A stretch of 64,000 nucleotides of DNA from Trabulsiella odontotermitis (GTDB lineage: Bacteria; Pseudomonadota; Gammaproteobacteria; Enterobacterales; Enterobacteriaceae). Position numbers and translations under genes: made by a program. This document shows positions 33,929 to 42,182 of this stretch, one piece after another. The DNA lies in NCBI RefSeq assembly GCF_030053895.1, contig NZ_CP125781.1:4402001-4466000 (forward strand), in the 5' to 3' direction. The notes beneath the pieces were generated by a model. The model had not been told where the DNA came from, did no database searches, and saw nothing but the letters and a program-made list of their open reading frames with translations. Within the stretch, counting starts at the first letter, position 1; each line of letters opens with the position of its first letter.

Positions 33929-35125
33929 ATGTTGAAAGTGTTATTGCTCTTTGCATTGTTGATCGCCGGGATTGTACTCGGCCCGATTGTCGCCGGTCAT
34001 CAGGGCTATGTGCTCATCCAGACGGATAACTACAACATTGAAACCAGCGTTACCGGTCTGGTGATCATTCTCGTTCTGCTGATGGTCGTACTGTTCGCTA
34101 TTGAATGGCTGCTGCGTCGTCTCTTCCGTACCGGCGCACACACGCGTGGCTGGTTTGTCGGTCGCAAGCGCCGTCGCGCACGTAAACAGACAGAACAAGC
34201 GTTGCTGAAACTGGCGGAAGGCGACTACCAGCAGGTTGAAAAGCTGATGGCGAAAAATGCCGATCACGCCGAACAACCGGTAGTGAATTACCTGCTGGCG
34301 GCGGAGGCGGCACAGCAGCGCGGTGATGAGATACGTGCGAATCAGCATCTGGAACGCGCCTCTGAGCTTGCCGGTAACGATATGATCCCGGTGGAGATTG
34401 CTCGCGTGCGTCTGCAACTGGCGCGTAACGAAAACCACGCGGCGCGCCACGGTGCTGACAGGCTGCTGGAAGTGACGCCGCGCCACCCGGAAGTGCTGCG
34501 TCTCGCAGAACAGGCGTTTATTCGCACCGGCGCATGGAGCTCGCTGCTCGACATCATTCCTTCTATGGCGAAAGCCAACGTCGGTGACGATGAGCATCGC
34601 GCCGCGCTGGAGCAGCAGGCGTGGATTGGGCTGATGGATCAGGCGCGCGCCGATCAGGGCAGCGACGGTCTGCGTGAGTGGTGGAAGAATCAAAGCCGTA
34701 AAACGCGTCATCAGCCCGCACTGCAGGCGGCGATGGCGGATCATCTTATTGAATGTGACGATCATGACACCGCGCAGCAGATCATCATCGACGGCTTAAA
34801 ACGTCAGTATGACGATCGGCTGGTATTGCTGATCCCGCGTCTCAAGACTAACAATCCGGAACAGCTGGAAAAAGTGCTGCGTCAGCAAATCAAAACCGTG
34901 GGTGATCGCCCGCTGCTGTGGAGCACACTCGGTCAGTCGCTGATGAAACACGGCGAATGGCAGGAGGCGAGCTTCGCTTTCCGTGCGGCGCTGAAACAAC
35001 GTCCGGATGCCTTTGACTACGCCTGGCTCGCCGACACGCTTGACCGTCTCCATCAGCCTGAAGAAGCGGCCACCATGCGCCGTGACGGCCTGATGCTGAC
35101 CCTGCAGAATAACCCGCCGCAATAA
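33929..35125 (+). CDS. hemY: HemY, TPR protein of the hem operon
   Basis: 398 residues, the same as E. coli. Two N-terminal membrane helices (MLKVLLLFALLIAGIVLGPIVAG and VTGLVIILVLLMVVLFAIEWLL) followed by cytoplasmic tetratricopeptide repeats. It is not the protoporphyrinogen oxidase also called HemY in Gram-positives; its role in late haem synthesis is unresolved. Last gene of the operon. No T-run terminator follows on this strand; its end meets the glmZ terminator on the other strand. Confidence 0.96.
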   Translation: MLKVLLLFALLIAGIVLGPIVAGHQGYVLIQTDNYNIETSVTGLVIILVLLMVVLFAIEWLLRRLFRTGAHTRGWFVGRKRRRARKQTEQALLKLAEGDYQQVEKLMAKNADHAEQPVVNYLLAAEAAQQRGDEIRANQHLERASELAGNDMIPVEIARVRLQLARNENHAARHGADRLLEVTPRHPEVLRLAEQAFIRTGAWSSLLDIIPSMAKANVGDDEHRAALEQQAWIGLMDQARADQGSDGLREWWKNQSRKTRHQPALQAAMADHLIECDDHDTAQQIIIDGLKRQYDDRLVLLIPRLKTNNPEQLEKVLRQQIKTVGDRPLLWSTLGQSLMKHGEWQEASFAFRAALKQRPDAFDYAWLADTLDRLHQPEEAATMRRDGLMLTLQNNPPQ

Positions 35126-35154
35126 TCCTTCCGCTCGCGGTATGGCGAGCACAT

Positions 35155-35363
35155 AAAAAAACGCCTGCGCTGTTTCCAGTGCAGGCGTTAAAACAGGTCT
35201 GTTTGACAACATAAATAGGTGCTTCACTCAACGTTATGTCCATGGTGTTTGATGAGGCCGAAGCGACATCTGTCTGTGGACGATAAGCACCGTAAATGGC
35301 TCTGCATCATTCCTGAGTTTATGAGGCACTAAGGCGAGCATAAGAGATGGAATGAGCATCTAC
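35155..35363 (-). ncRNA. glmZ: Small RNA GlmZ
   Basis: Hfq-dependent RNA that base-pairs with glmS mRNA to increase glucosamine-6-phosphate synthase; RapZ and RNase E process it. The minus strand from 35363 begins GTAGATGCTCATTCCATCTC and continues with the E. coli GlmZ order: CGGTGCTTATCGTCCAC, CACCATGGACATAACGTTGA, TTGTCAAACAGACCTGTTTT. The terminator hairpin is AACGCCTGC...GCAGGCGTT with seven Ts. About 209 nt, near the known 207. It lies downstream of hemY, the known position. A sigma54-like promoter and three GlrR-like sites lie upstream. Confidence 0.95.
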
Positions 35364-35374
35364 ACGCATATTAT

Positions 35375-35390
35375 TGCACAACGCGTGCCA
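35375..35390 (-). promoter_or_regulatory. sigma54-type promoter of glmZ, with overlapping sigma70 -10
   Basis: Minus-strand TGGCAC-GCGTT-GTGCA fits the sigma54 consensus TGGCAC-N5-TTGCA at all but one position; the GG and GC elements fall near -25 and -13 of the glmZ start. AATAATAT between the GC and the start could serve as a sigma70 -10. Overlapping sigma54/sigma70 promoters at one start are known for glmZ in enterics. Confidence 0.85.
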
Positions 35391-35441
35391 GAGTTGCATC
35401 CCCATTCTGCGTGGCTTCGCAACCTTTAAGAATTGAGGAGA

Positions 35442-35459
35442 TGTCGCCGGACGGAGACA
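35442..35459. promoter_or_regulatory. GlrR (QseF) activator site 1 for glmZ
   Basis: TGTC-GCCGGACGGA-GACA matches the GlrR palindrome TGTC-N10-GACA exactly, about 80-95 bases upstream of the glmZ start. Confidence 0.8.
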
Positions 35460-35504
35460 TAAACGAGCGATATGGAAAAGTGACGGTAAAATCAGTTAGT
35501 TATA

Positions 35505-35522
35505 TGTCACCTGCTGGCAACA
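35505..35522. promoter_or_regulatory. GlrR (QseF) activator site 2 for glmZ
   Basis: TGTC-ACCTGCTGGC-AACA, seven of eight palindrome positions, about 140-160 bases upstream of the glmZ start. Confidence 0.65.
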
Positions 35523-35536
35523 GTGCTCAGACGGGT

Positions 35537-35554
35537 TGTCGTGGTGTAGAGACG
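35537..35554. promoter_or_regulatory. GlrR (QseF) activator site 3 for glmZ
   Basis: TGTC-GTGGTGTAGA-GACG, seven of eight positions, about 175-190 bases upstream. Three tandem sites are the published glmZ arrangement. Confidence 0.65.
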
Positions 35555-35580
35555 GCGGGATAACACATTGAAATAGCGCA

Positions 35581-35610
35581 GAAAACAAAAAACCCCGCCG
35601 AAGCGGGGTT
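35581..35610 (-). terminator. Terminator of the tRNA operon
   Basis: 8-bp perfect stem AACCCCGC (35591-35598) / GCGGGGTT (35603-35610) with a TTCG tetraloop. On the minus strand it is followed by TTTTTTGTTTTC. Directly after the proline tRNA. Confidence 0.92.
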
Positions 35611-35616
35611 CAAAAT

Positions 35617-35693
35617 TGGTCGGCGAGAGAGGATTCGAACCTCCGACCCACTGGTCCCAAACCAGTTGCGCTACCAAGCTGCGCTACTCGCCG
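35617..35693 (-). tRNA. proM: tRNA-Pro (anticodon UGG)
   Basis: 77 nt including encoded CCA. Acceptor arm CGGCGAG / CTCGCCG, D arm AGCGCAGCTTGGTAGCGC, anticodon arm CTGGT-TTGGGA-ACCAG with anticodon TGG, and T arm GGTTCGAATCC. Last of four tRNAs in one minus-strand transcript. Confidence 0.97.
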
Positions 35694-35735
35694 ATGTACT
35701 GCTTTTTTGAATTTTTAGTTCAATCTGTTAAGTCG

Positions 35736-35822
35736 TGGTGCGAGGGGGGGGACTTGAACCCCCACGTCCGTAAGGACACTAACACCTGAAGCTAGCGCGT
35801 CTACCAATTCCGCCACCTTCGC
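35736..35822 (-). tRNA. leuT: tRNA-Leu (anticodon CAG)
   Basis: 87 nt class II tRNA with a long variable arm (TGTCCTTACGGACG). Acceptor GCGAAGG / CCCTCGC, anticodon loop TTCAGGT with CAG, T arm GGGTTCAAGTCCC, encoded CCA. Third gene of the operon. Confidence 0.97.
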
Positions 35823-35841
35823 ATATCACAACTTCAAATAA

Positions 35842-35918
35842 TGGGGTGGCTAATGGGATTCGAACCCACGACAACTGGAATCACAATCCAGGGCTCTACC
35901 AACTGAGCTATAGCCACC
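35842..35918 (-). tRNA. hisR: tRNA-His (anticodon GUG)
   Basis: 77 nt including the extra 5' G typical of tRNA-His and encoded CCA. Acceptor GGTGGCTA / TAGCCACC, anticodon loop TTGTGAT with GTG, T arm GGGTTCGAATCCC. Second gene of the operon. Confidence 0.97.
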
Positions 35919-35983
35919 ACTGTATTCTTTCACGCGGCCCTGCTTAACTTCACAGACCACCGCAGCTCCAGCGCCGGGTAAAA

Positions 35984-36060
<77 letters not shown>

Positions 36061-36081
36061 TTAGCGCCGTTGCGGGGGTGG

Positions 36082-36110
36082 ATAGTACGGACTTAAGGCG
36101 CGCCTGTCTA
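36082..36110 (-). promoter_or_regulatory. Promoter of the argX-hisR-leuT-proM operon
   Basis: Minus strand: -35 TAGACA (36110-36105), a 17-base spacer, -10 TACTAT (36087-36082), then a C/G-rich discriminator (CCACCCCCGC) typical of stable-RNA promoters under stringent control. Confidence 0.85.
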
Positions 36111-36111
36111 G

Positions 36112-36157
36112 TGCTTTTTTTAAGAAAATGCGCGTTTGGTTATGCTTTGCGCATTTT
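36112..36157 (-). terminator. Terminator of yifK
   Basis: Stem AAAATGCGC (36125-36133) / GCGCATTTT (36149-36157), with TTTTCTTAAAAAAA next on the minus strand. Six bases past the yifK stop and just ahead of the tRNA promoter. Confidence 0.75.
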
Positions 36158-36162
36158 GCCGC

Positions 36163-37548
36163 TTATTCCCTCACCTTGTCTGCCGAACCATGCCGATTCA
36201 GGCCAAACACGTTGTAAATCAGCGTCACCGCGGCCAGGAAGATAATGCCGACAAACAGCGACATACGTGTGTCTTCATTGAATCCCATGCCAATTAATAC
36301 GCAAACCAGGAACGCCATCGTCAGATAGTTCGCCCAGGGAAACAATACTGAACGGAAGGGGTGGCTGGCGATCGCTTCTTTGTGCGCATGGCGGAAACGC
36401 AACTGGCTAATCAGGATGACGAACCACGGCACCATTCCCGGCAACACGCTGGCGCTATAAACATAGACAAACACCCGCTGTGGATTGGGAATGAGGTAGT
36501 TCAGGCAGGAGCCGAGCAACAGAATGATAATGGAGATGGTCACACCCGCCACCGGGACACCGCTGCGGGACAGTTTCGCCACCCCAGGCGGTAACTGGCG
36601 GTTTTTCGCTAATGCATAAAGCATACGCCCGCAGCTGTACATGCCGCTGTTACAGCCGGACAGCGCTGCCGTCAGCACCACAAAGTTGATGATCCCGGCC
36701 GCCGCCGTAATACCGATTTTCGCGAAAGTGAGTACAAACGGGCTGCCGTTGGTGCCGATCTCATTCCATGGGAAAATGGTGACGATAACGAAAATAGCCC
36801 CCACGTAGAAAATCAGGATACGCCACAGCACCTTGCTGACCGCGCTGCGCAGCGTCACCTGCGGATTTTTCGCTTCACCGGCGGTAATGCCGATGAGCTC
36901 AACGCCCTGATACGACGCCACCACAATACAGAGCGCCGTCAGGAACCCTTTCCAGCCCCCGGCAAAGAAACCGCCGTGTTCCGTCAGGTTGCCGAAACCT
37001 ACCGAATGTCCCCCATTACCGAAGCCGAAGAAAATGACGCCCAGCCCGACCACAATCATCACAATGATGGTGGTGACTTTGATCATTGCGAACCAGAACT
37101 CCAGCTCACCGTACAATCTGACCGCCGCAAGGTTTGCCAGCGCCACCAGCGCTACCGCAATAATGGCCGGTATCCATTGGGGAAGTTCAGGGAACCAGAA
37201 CTGTACGTAGACACCGATGGCGGTGATTTCGGATATCCCCACCGCCATCCACATAAACCAGTAGGACCAGGCGGTTAAATAGCCGAAGAACGGGCTCATG
37301 TAGCGGTGCGCGTAAACGGCGAATGAGCCTGCTACCGGCTCAAGGAACAGCATTTCGCCCATCGATCGCATAATGAAAAAGACAAACAGACCGGCAACGA
37401 TATAGGCCAGCAGAACGGAAGGTCCGGCCCATTTCAGGGTGCTCGCAGCCCCCATGAACAGGCCGACGCCAATGGTGCCCCCGAGGGCGATTAATTCAAT
37501 ATGACGGGCTTCCAGACCACGCTGGAGCTCCGGTTTTTCCTCAGCCAT
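36163..37548 (-). CDS. yifK: Amino acid permease YifK (ThrP)
   Basis: Inner-membrane permease of the amino acid/polyamine/organocation family; the E. coli homologue imports threonine and serine. 461 residues, the same as E. coli. Twelve helices after a short cytoplasmic start (MAEEKPELQRGLEARHIELIALGGTIGVGLFMG), which is the AAT-subfamily signature. Stands alone between the tRNA operon and the ECA cluster. The 211-base upstream gap is AT-rich; Lrp and GcvB control is known in relatives, but I could not pin sites. Confidence 0.95.
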   Translation of the reverse strand: MAEEKPELQRGLEARHIELIALGGTIGVGLFMGAASTLKWAGPSVLLAYIVAGLFVFFIMRSMGEMLFLEPVAGSFAVYAHRYMSPFFGYLTAWSYWFMWMAVGISEITAIGVYVQFWFPELPQWIPAIIAVALVALANLAAVRLYGELEFWFAMIKVTTIIVMIVVGLGVIFFGFGNGGHSVGFGNLTEHGGFFAGGWKGFLTALCIVVASYQGVELIGITAGEAKNPQVTLRSAVSKVLWRILIFYVGAIFVIVTIFPWNEIGTNGSPFVLTFAKIGITAAAGIINFVVLTAALSGCNSGMYSCGRMLYALAKNRQLPPGVAKLSRSGVPVAGVTISIIILLLGSCLNYLIPNPQRVFVYVYSASVLPGMVPWFVILISQLRFRHAHKEAIASHPFRSVLFPWANYLTMAFLVCVLIGMGFNEDTRMSLFVGIIFLAAVTLIYNVFGLNRHGSADKVRE

Positions 37549-37759
37549 AGAACCTCTTGTGTTTGCATTGTTCCGGTCATTGCCGGTTATTTTTATGAGT
37601 AACGTGTTTTATCGGATGGTGAAGAGCAGTCAAAAAATGCAGCAGACAGCCATTCAGGCAGCGAATGGTTTAACAATTTCTGAGAAATGGCAAACAAAGT
37701 CTTAAAAAACTGGAATCATTGCACAATAATCGTTCAATGCTTCCAGTTATGAGCGAGGA

Positions 37760-38500
37760 TCAGAGCTGACCGGTGTAGTGCCAGCGGAGATAGCGGAGGA
37801 GTTTCAGTTGCCGCTTAATACGGCTCGGTTGGGAGAGCAGACGGTAAAGCCACTCCAGCCCCAGATTCTGCCAGATTTTCGGCGCGCGTTTGACGTGGCC
37901 GGTAAAGACGTCATAGGTGCCGCCGACGCCCATGTACAACGCGCCCGGATAGACCTGGCGGCAGTCGCGCATGAAAATTTCCTGCTTCGGCGAGCCCATC
38001 GCCACAGTGATAATTGCCGCCCCGCTGTCGCGGATACGTACAAACAGTGCCTGACGCTGTTCTGGGGAGAAATAGCCATCCTGGCTGCCGACAATATTGA
38101 CGTTCCACTGCTGGCGGAGTTTGTCTTCGGTCTGCGCCAGTACGTCCGGCTTACCACCGACTAAAAATACTGGCGTCCCTTCCGCCCCGGCGCGCGCCAT
38201 CAGCGCTTCCCACAGATCAGCGCCCGCCACGCGGGAAACGTCCGCCTGTGGGTATTTTTTGCGTACCGAACGCACGACGCTGATGCCGTCAGCATATTTA
38301 AATTCCGCAGCGTCAATCAATGTTCTGACTTCAGCATTCCCTTCAGCAGCCAGCACTTTTTCCGCATTAATGGCCACCAGCGTGCCGGATTTCAGCATTC
38401 CGCCCGCGTAGAGGTAATCCAGCGCATGCTGCATATTGCGCCAGCCGATAAGTTGTAAACCACGCAATGTATACAGCGGCGCGGAGGTTGGATCAGTCAT
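37760..38500 (-). CDS. wecG: UDP-ManNAcA transferase (ECA lipid II synthesis)
   Basis: Adds N-acetylmannosaminuronic acid to GlcNAc-PP-undecaprenol to form ECA lipid II. 246 residues, GT26 (WecG/TagA/CpsF) family: the core motifs YADGISVVRSVRKKYPQ and VAMGSPKQEIFM are visible, with the C-terminal amphipathic region GLEWLYRLLSQPSRIKRQ used for membrane association. Last gene of the wec cluster, 11 bases after wzyE. Confidence 0.96.
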   Translation of the reverse strand: MTDPTSAPLYTLRGLQLIGWRNMQHALDYLYAGGMLKSGTLVAINAEKVLAAEGNAEVRTLIDAAEFKYADGISVVRSVRKKYPQADVSRVAGADLWEALMARAGAEGTPVFLVGGKPDVLAQTEDKLRQQWNVNIVGSQDGYFSPEQRQALFVRIRDSGAAIITVAMGSPKQEIFMRDCRQVYPGALYMGVGGTYDVFTGHVKRAPKIWQNLGLEWLYRLLSQPSRIKRQLKLLRYLRWHYTGQL

Positions 38501-38511
38501 GGGATTCCTTA

Positions 38512-39858
38512 TCAGACCTGAGGTTGCGACAGGGGGCGTATCCGCTTGTGGATCAACCCTGCATTTTCCAGGAGCCAGTACAACAGTTTAGCCATCAGCA
38601 GACAGAGACCGAAAACCACAAGGAAAAAGACGACGCGCGAGGCGAAGGAGTCCAGCCCCTCTCGCGCCAGGACAATCATGTTGAAAATCGCGCCGAAGCA
38701 GAAACTGTGCAGGATAGCCGCCTTGTAGCGGTTGGTTTCCTGATTCCCCAGCGCATACAGCCAGTCAAACCACTTGATGATAAGCCCGACGACCACCGCG
38801 CCCAGCGGGATAAACCAGACGCCGCCCATTACCACCAGCGAGCCGATCAGCGTCGGGGAAATCGCCAGCCCGGAATGGTTGTTCAGCACTTCCCAGGTAA
38901 AATAGTTCGCGGTGTTGAGCACCAGGCCGGGGCGATCCGGCCACAGCCAACTCGGGATAAAGACGTAGAAGTCACGCATGACTGGCGCGAGCCCCTGGAA
39001 ATCGATCTTGTCGTAATTTTGCAGCAACAGCGCGAGGTTTTCCCACGGCGAGAAGGTATCGCGGGTCAGATACAGGAACGTGTAAAACGCTTCATCGCCG
39101 CTGACGTTCAGGCCATAGCGTTTCAGCGCCAGCCAGAACATGCCGACAATTCCCAGCACGCCTGCCGCCGCCAGCATCCACAACGAAATCCAGCCGCGAA
39201 TAATACCGATGAACAGGAAAATGGCGAAGGCGATGATGATATTGGCACGTGTGCCGCCGACGATGGCGTATGTCAGCAAGCCAAACGCGACAGTACTGAT
39301 GAGGAAAAAGCACCACGCTTTCCAGCCCGGACGCAGAAAATAGACCACCAGCATCGCCGGAATAAAGAAGTAGAAGAAGCGCTTCAACGCCACGCCGGAA
39401 ACTTCGCTGGAAAAGATCTGGCTGTAAGAGTGCAGCTTAAACAGCAGAAAACCGTTATGCATGAAGAAAGTGCCGACGCTCAGCAACGCAATCCCCATCA
39501 GCAACATCCAGGTAAGATGCGCTTCCACCCGGTTAATGGTAAACAGCGGACGGCGTGGCGCCGGTGCTGTGGCAGCGCGCAGGCGCGTTTTATAGGTGAC
39601 GTAGTAAATGGCGTAGAAGCAGACGGCAGCCAGCAACGTTTGCAACAGGATATCCGGCGGCGCGACGCCGACGTCGAAACGGAATACCAGCGTGCAGGTC
39701 AGCGGGAAACCGAAGAAAAAGGTCAGTAAAAACAGCAACGAGAAAAAAACGTTGAAGTTAAAGCGCACGCGACGAAATTCGAAGTACGTCAGCGTGGCGA
39801 TAAACAACGTCGACAGCAGCCAGACCACGAACAATCCGGTAAATTGCATCAGACTCAT
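38512..39858 (-). CDS. wzyE: ECA polymerase WzyE
   Basis: Inner-membrane polymerase that joins ECA trisaccharide repeats on the periplasmic side. 448 residues from the ATG at 39858 (MSLMQFTGLFVVWLL), overlapping the wecF stop by ATGA; the frame continues upstream inside wecF but those residues are not family-like. About eleven membrane helices and the conserved loop GGTRANIIIAFAIFLFIG. A 420-codon open frame on the opposite strand is a shadow of its biased codons. Confidence 0.96.
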   Translation of the reverse strand: MSLMQFTGLFVVWLLSTLFIATLTYFEFRRVRFNFNVFFSLLFLLTFFFGFPLTCTLVFRFDVGVAPPDILLQTLLAAVCFYAIYYVTYKTRLRAATAPAPRRPLFTINRVEAHLTWMLLMGIALLSVGTFFMHNGFLLFKLHSYSQIFSSEVSGVALKRFFYFFIPAMLVVYFLRPGWKAWCFFLISTVAFGLLTYAIVGGTRANIIIAFAIFLFIGIIRGWISLWMLAAAGVLGIVGMFWLALKRYGLNVSGDEAFYTFLYLTRDTFSPWENLALLLQNYDKIDFQGLAPVMRDFYVFIPSWLWPDRPGLVLNTANYFTWEVLNNHSGLAISPTLIGSLVVMGGVWFIPLGAVVVGLIIKWFDWLYALGNQETNRYKAAILHSFCFGAIFNMIVLAREGLDSFASRVVFFLVVFGLCLLMAKLLYWLLENAGLIHKRIRPLSQPQV

Positions 39859-40934
39859 GCACGCTCTCCTGCGGCGACACGCAGCGCCTGATGCCACGGC
39901 TCAAGATATTTGGGCCGGAAAAACGCGATCTGACTTTTATCAACAGACAGCAACTGCCGCTGCGCCTCGCGCAGTATCTCCGCATTGAGCGGATCGGTAG
40001 TGAACAGCACCGGAATATGCTGCTCGGCCATATCCTGCCAGAATGGGTTTTCGCGGTTCAGCACGCACGGCACACCCGCCTGAATCAGCAGACACAACGT
40101 GCCGATCCCTTGTTGACGGGCAAAGATGAAATAACCTGCATCACAGCGGCGCAGCAGCGCCAGGTAATCATCAAACGCCATTTTTTCGCTGAGGATGTGC
40201 AGATTGTCGCCGCTGAAGAGAGTGAGCCCGGCAGTACGCACTTCCTCAATATAACGCGCATTGTTGGCCGGGTAGCCCATCGGCACAATCACGTTGACCG
40301 TATCACCAAACTGCTGATGAACCGCCTTCAGCGCGGCAATGTGTTCATTGCTGGGGTCGCCGGAGTTGCCGACCAGAATCGTCAGCTTCCCTTCCCGCGG
40401 CGTTTCATTCGCCATGTGGTTAAGTGCCGGATCCATCCGCGTCGGGAAATAGAGTAACTCACCCGGCACGCGCGGATGCAATTGAGCTAAATAGTTCAGA
40501 TCGCCCCGCGTCGCGAAAGCGCGCCCGACACGCCCCTGCGCCATGCGGCGCAACGGATAAAACAGACGGAATTTCCAGCCACGGGACACTTCGTACAGAT
40601 CAGCGCCCCAGATATGCCAGTTAAACTGTTGCGGCTTAATGCCGCCATTTAACAGCGCCAGCCACAGGCCGGTGTTGAACTGCCCGTGAAAGAAGAAGCG
40701 CTGGGAACGATCCTGTTTTGCCCGGGCAACCACCGCCTGCGCCAGCGCTTTTTTGCCTGGAAAGAACGTTAATGACAACGCCGGAAATGCGTCGCGAAGT
40801 CCGTCCCCGGATCCTGCCACCATAAATTCGCGCGCATGCGCGCTTCCCGCCGCCAGCTCGTCGTTAAAGAAAGCCAGAACGGTTCGGTTATGATGAGGGA
40901 TATCCGATCCCAGTACGTGTATCAGTGCTGTCAT
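39855..40934 (-). CDS. wecF: Fuc4NAc transferase (ECA lipid III synthesis)
   Basis: Also called rffT; transfers 4-acetamido-4,6-dideoxygalactose to ECA lipid II. 359 residues from the ATG at 40934 (MTALIHVLGSDIPHHNRTVLAFFND), GT56 family. Conserved FHGQFNTGLWLALLNGGIKPQQFNWHIWGADLY and GYFIFARQQGIGTLCLLIQAGVPCVLNRENPFWQD. Overlaps wzxE upstream and wzyE downstream, each by four bases. Confidence 0.96.
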   Translation of the reverse strand: MTALIHVLGSDIPHHNRTVLAFFNDELAAGSAHAREFMVAGSGDGLRDAFPALSLTFFPGKKALAQAVVARAKQDRSQRFFFHGQFNTGLWLALLNGGIKPQQFNWHIWGADLYEVSRGWKFRLFYPLRRMAQGRVGRAFATRGDLNYLAQLHPRVPGELLYFPTRMDPALNHMANETPREGKLTILVGNSGDPSNEHIAALKAVHQQFGDTVNVIVPMGYPANNARYIEEVRTAGLTLFSGDNLHILSEKMAFDDYLALLRRCDAGYFIFARQQGIGTLCLLIQAGVPCVLNRENPFWQDMAEQHIPVLFTTDPLNAEILREAQRQLLSVDKSQIAFFRPKYLEPWHQALRVAAGERA

Positions 40935-42181
40935 GCCCGCCTGTACCAAAGTAAAAACACGCCACTACAGAGCGCAAAATAAACGATATACGTTGCCATA
41001 TAGGCCTGTGCCGCCCCCAACGCGCCATGCGACGGGATCAGCCAATGCGAAAATGCCGTCAGCAAGGCAAACTGGCTGATTTCGGTCAGAATATAAAACC
41101 GCAGCGACGCTTTGGCGATCACCAGATAGCCATAAACGTAAGCGCCGACTTTCAGTACATCCCCCACCAGTTGCCAGGCAAAGAGATCGCGCATCGCGGT
41201 AAACTTCGCTGAAAACAGCAGCCAGATGGCGAAATCACGCAGCAACCAGACGGTAAAACTGGCAGCCGCCACCGCAGGCAGGACGAATTTCAGCGACTTC
41301 ACGATCTCGCGGGTGATCTCCGCTTTGGCCGTCAGCCGCGAGAGCGTGGGTAACAGATAAACGCTGAATGAAGCGGTGATAAACTGCAGGTAAGCGTCAG
41401 AAATACTGCTGACCCCCTGCCAGATCCCTACCTCATCCCAGCTGTAATGCGCCGCCAACAGGTTTCGCATCATTACGTACGCAACCGGCAGCGTCACAGA
41501 GGTGATGAGCGCCATCAACGTAAATTTGCCCAGCTGACTTGCCAGCCATTTATCCCACTGCGGTTTGAGATAGCGCAACGGGATCGCGCCACGACGGGAG
41601 AGCATGACTGCCGCCGGAATCACGACTAACGCCGGGACCAGCGCCAAGCCGAGCAGCGCGCCCTGATAACCGCCAAAGTAATAGCAGGCGTAGTACGCCA
41701 GCACGCCGATAATGCTACCGGTAATGAGCGACAACGCATTGCCCGCCGCATCACGAAAGCCTTTCATCAACGCCAGTAGCAGGTTCGCCCAGGCGATCCC
41801 CATCTGCACCAGCGCGACCAGACGCACCAGCCCCTGGTAATGCGTATGACCAAACAGCCCCTGGCTAATCGGCGCGGCCGCCAAGACGAAAATCACCGCC
41901 AGCAGCGTGGAAAACCCCAGCACCATGGCTGACGAGGTGCCGACCACTTTCTGCAGTTGATCCGGCGAGTCATGATACTGGGCGACATATTTGGTGACGC
42001 CGTTGAAGATCCCGGCGCCCGCCAGCACGCCGAGCACCGTCACCAGTTGGCGAAAGTTACCCGCCTGCCCGACGCCTGACGGCCCGAACGAGACCGCCAG
42101 TATTTTAATGACCAGCAGGCCTGCACCGATTTTTACCAACGTGGACGCTGCCGTCCACACCGACGCTTTTGCCAGCGACAT
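40931..42181 (-). CDS. wzxE: ECA lipid III flippase WzxE
   Basis: Inner-membrane flippase of the MATE/MOP superfamily that moves undecaprenyl-PP-trisaccharide to the periplasmic face. 416 residues, the same as E. coli, about twelve helices; starts MSLAKASVWTAASTLVKIGAGLLVIKILAVSFGPSGVGQAGNF. Its start is one base after the wecE stop and its stop overlaps wecF, so translation is coupled. Confidence 0.96.
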   Translation of the reverse strand: MSLAKASVWTAASTLVKIGAGLLVIKILAVSFGPSGVGQAGNFRQLVTVLGVLAGAGIFNGVTKYVAQYHDSPDQLQKVVGTSSAMVLGFSTLLAVIFVLAAAPISQGLFGHTHYQGLVRLVALVQMGIAWANLLLALMKGFRDAAGNALSLITGSIIGVLAYYACYYFGGYQGALLGLALVPALVVIPAAVMLSRRGAIPLRYLKPQWDKWLASQLGKFTLMALITSVTLPVAYVMMRNLLAAHYSWDEVGIWQGVSSISDAYLQFITASFSVYLLPTLSRLTAKAEITREIVKSLKFVLPAVAAASFTVWLLRDFAIWLLFSAKFTAMRDLFAWQLVGDVLKVGAYVYGYLVIAKASLRFYILTEISQFALLTAFSHWLIPSHGALGAAQAYMATYIVYFALCSGVFLLWYRRA

Positions 42182-42182
42182 A

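Noticed and set aside
35133..35150. GCTCGC/GCGAGC hairpin as the hemY terminator
   Set aside because: Only a six-base stem and no T-run on the plus strand.
38467..39729. 420-codon open frame opposite wzyE
   Set aside because: Opposite a membrane protein gene; Gln/His/Arg-rich product is the expected complement of hydrophobic codons.
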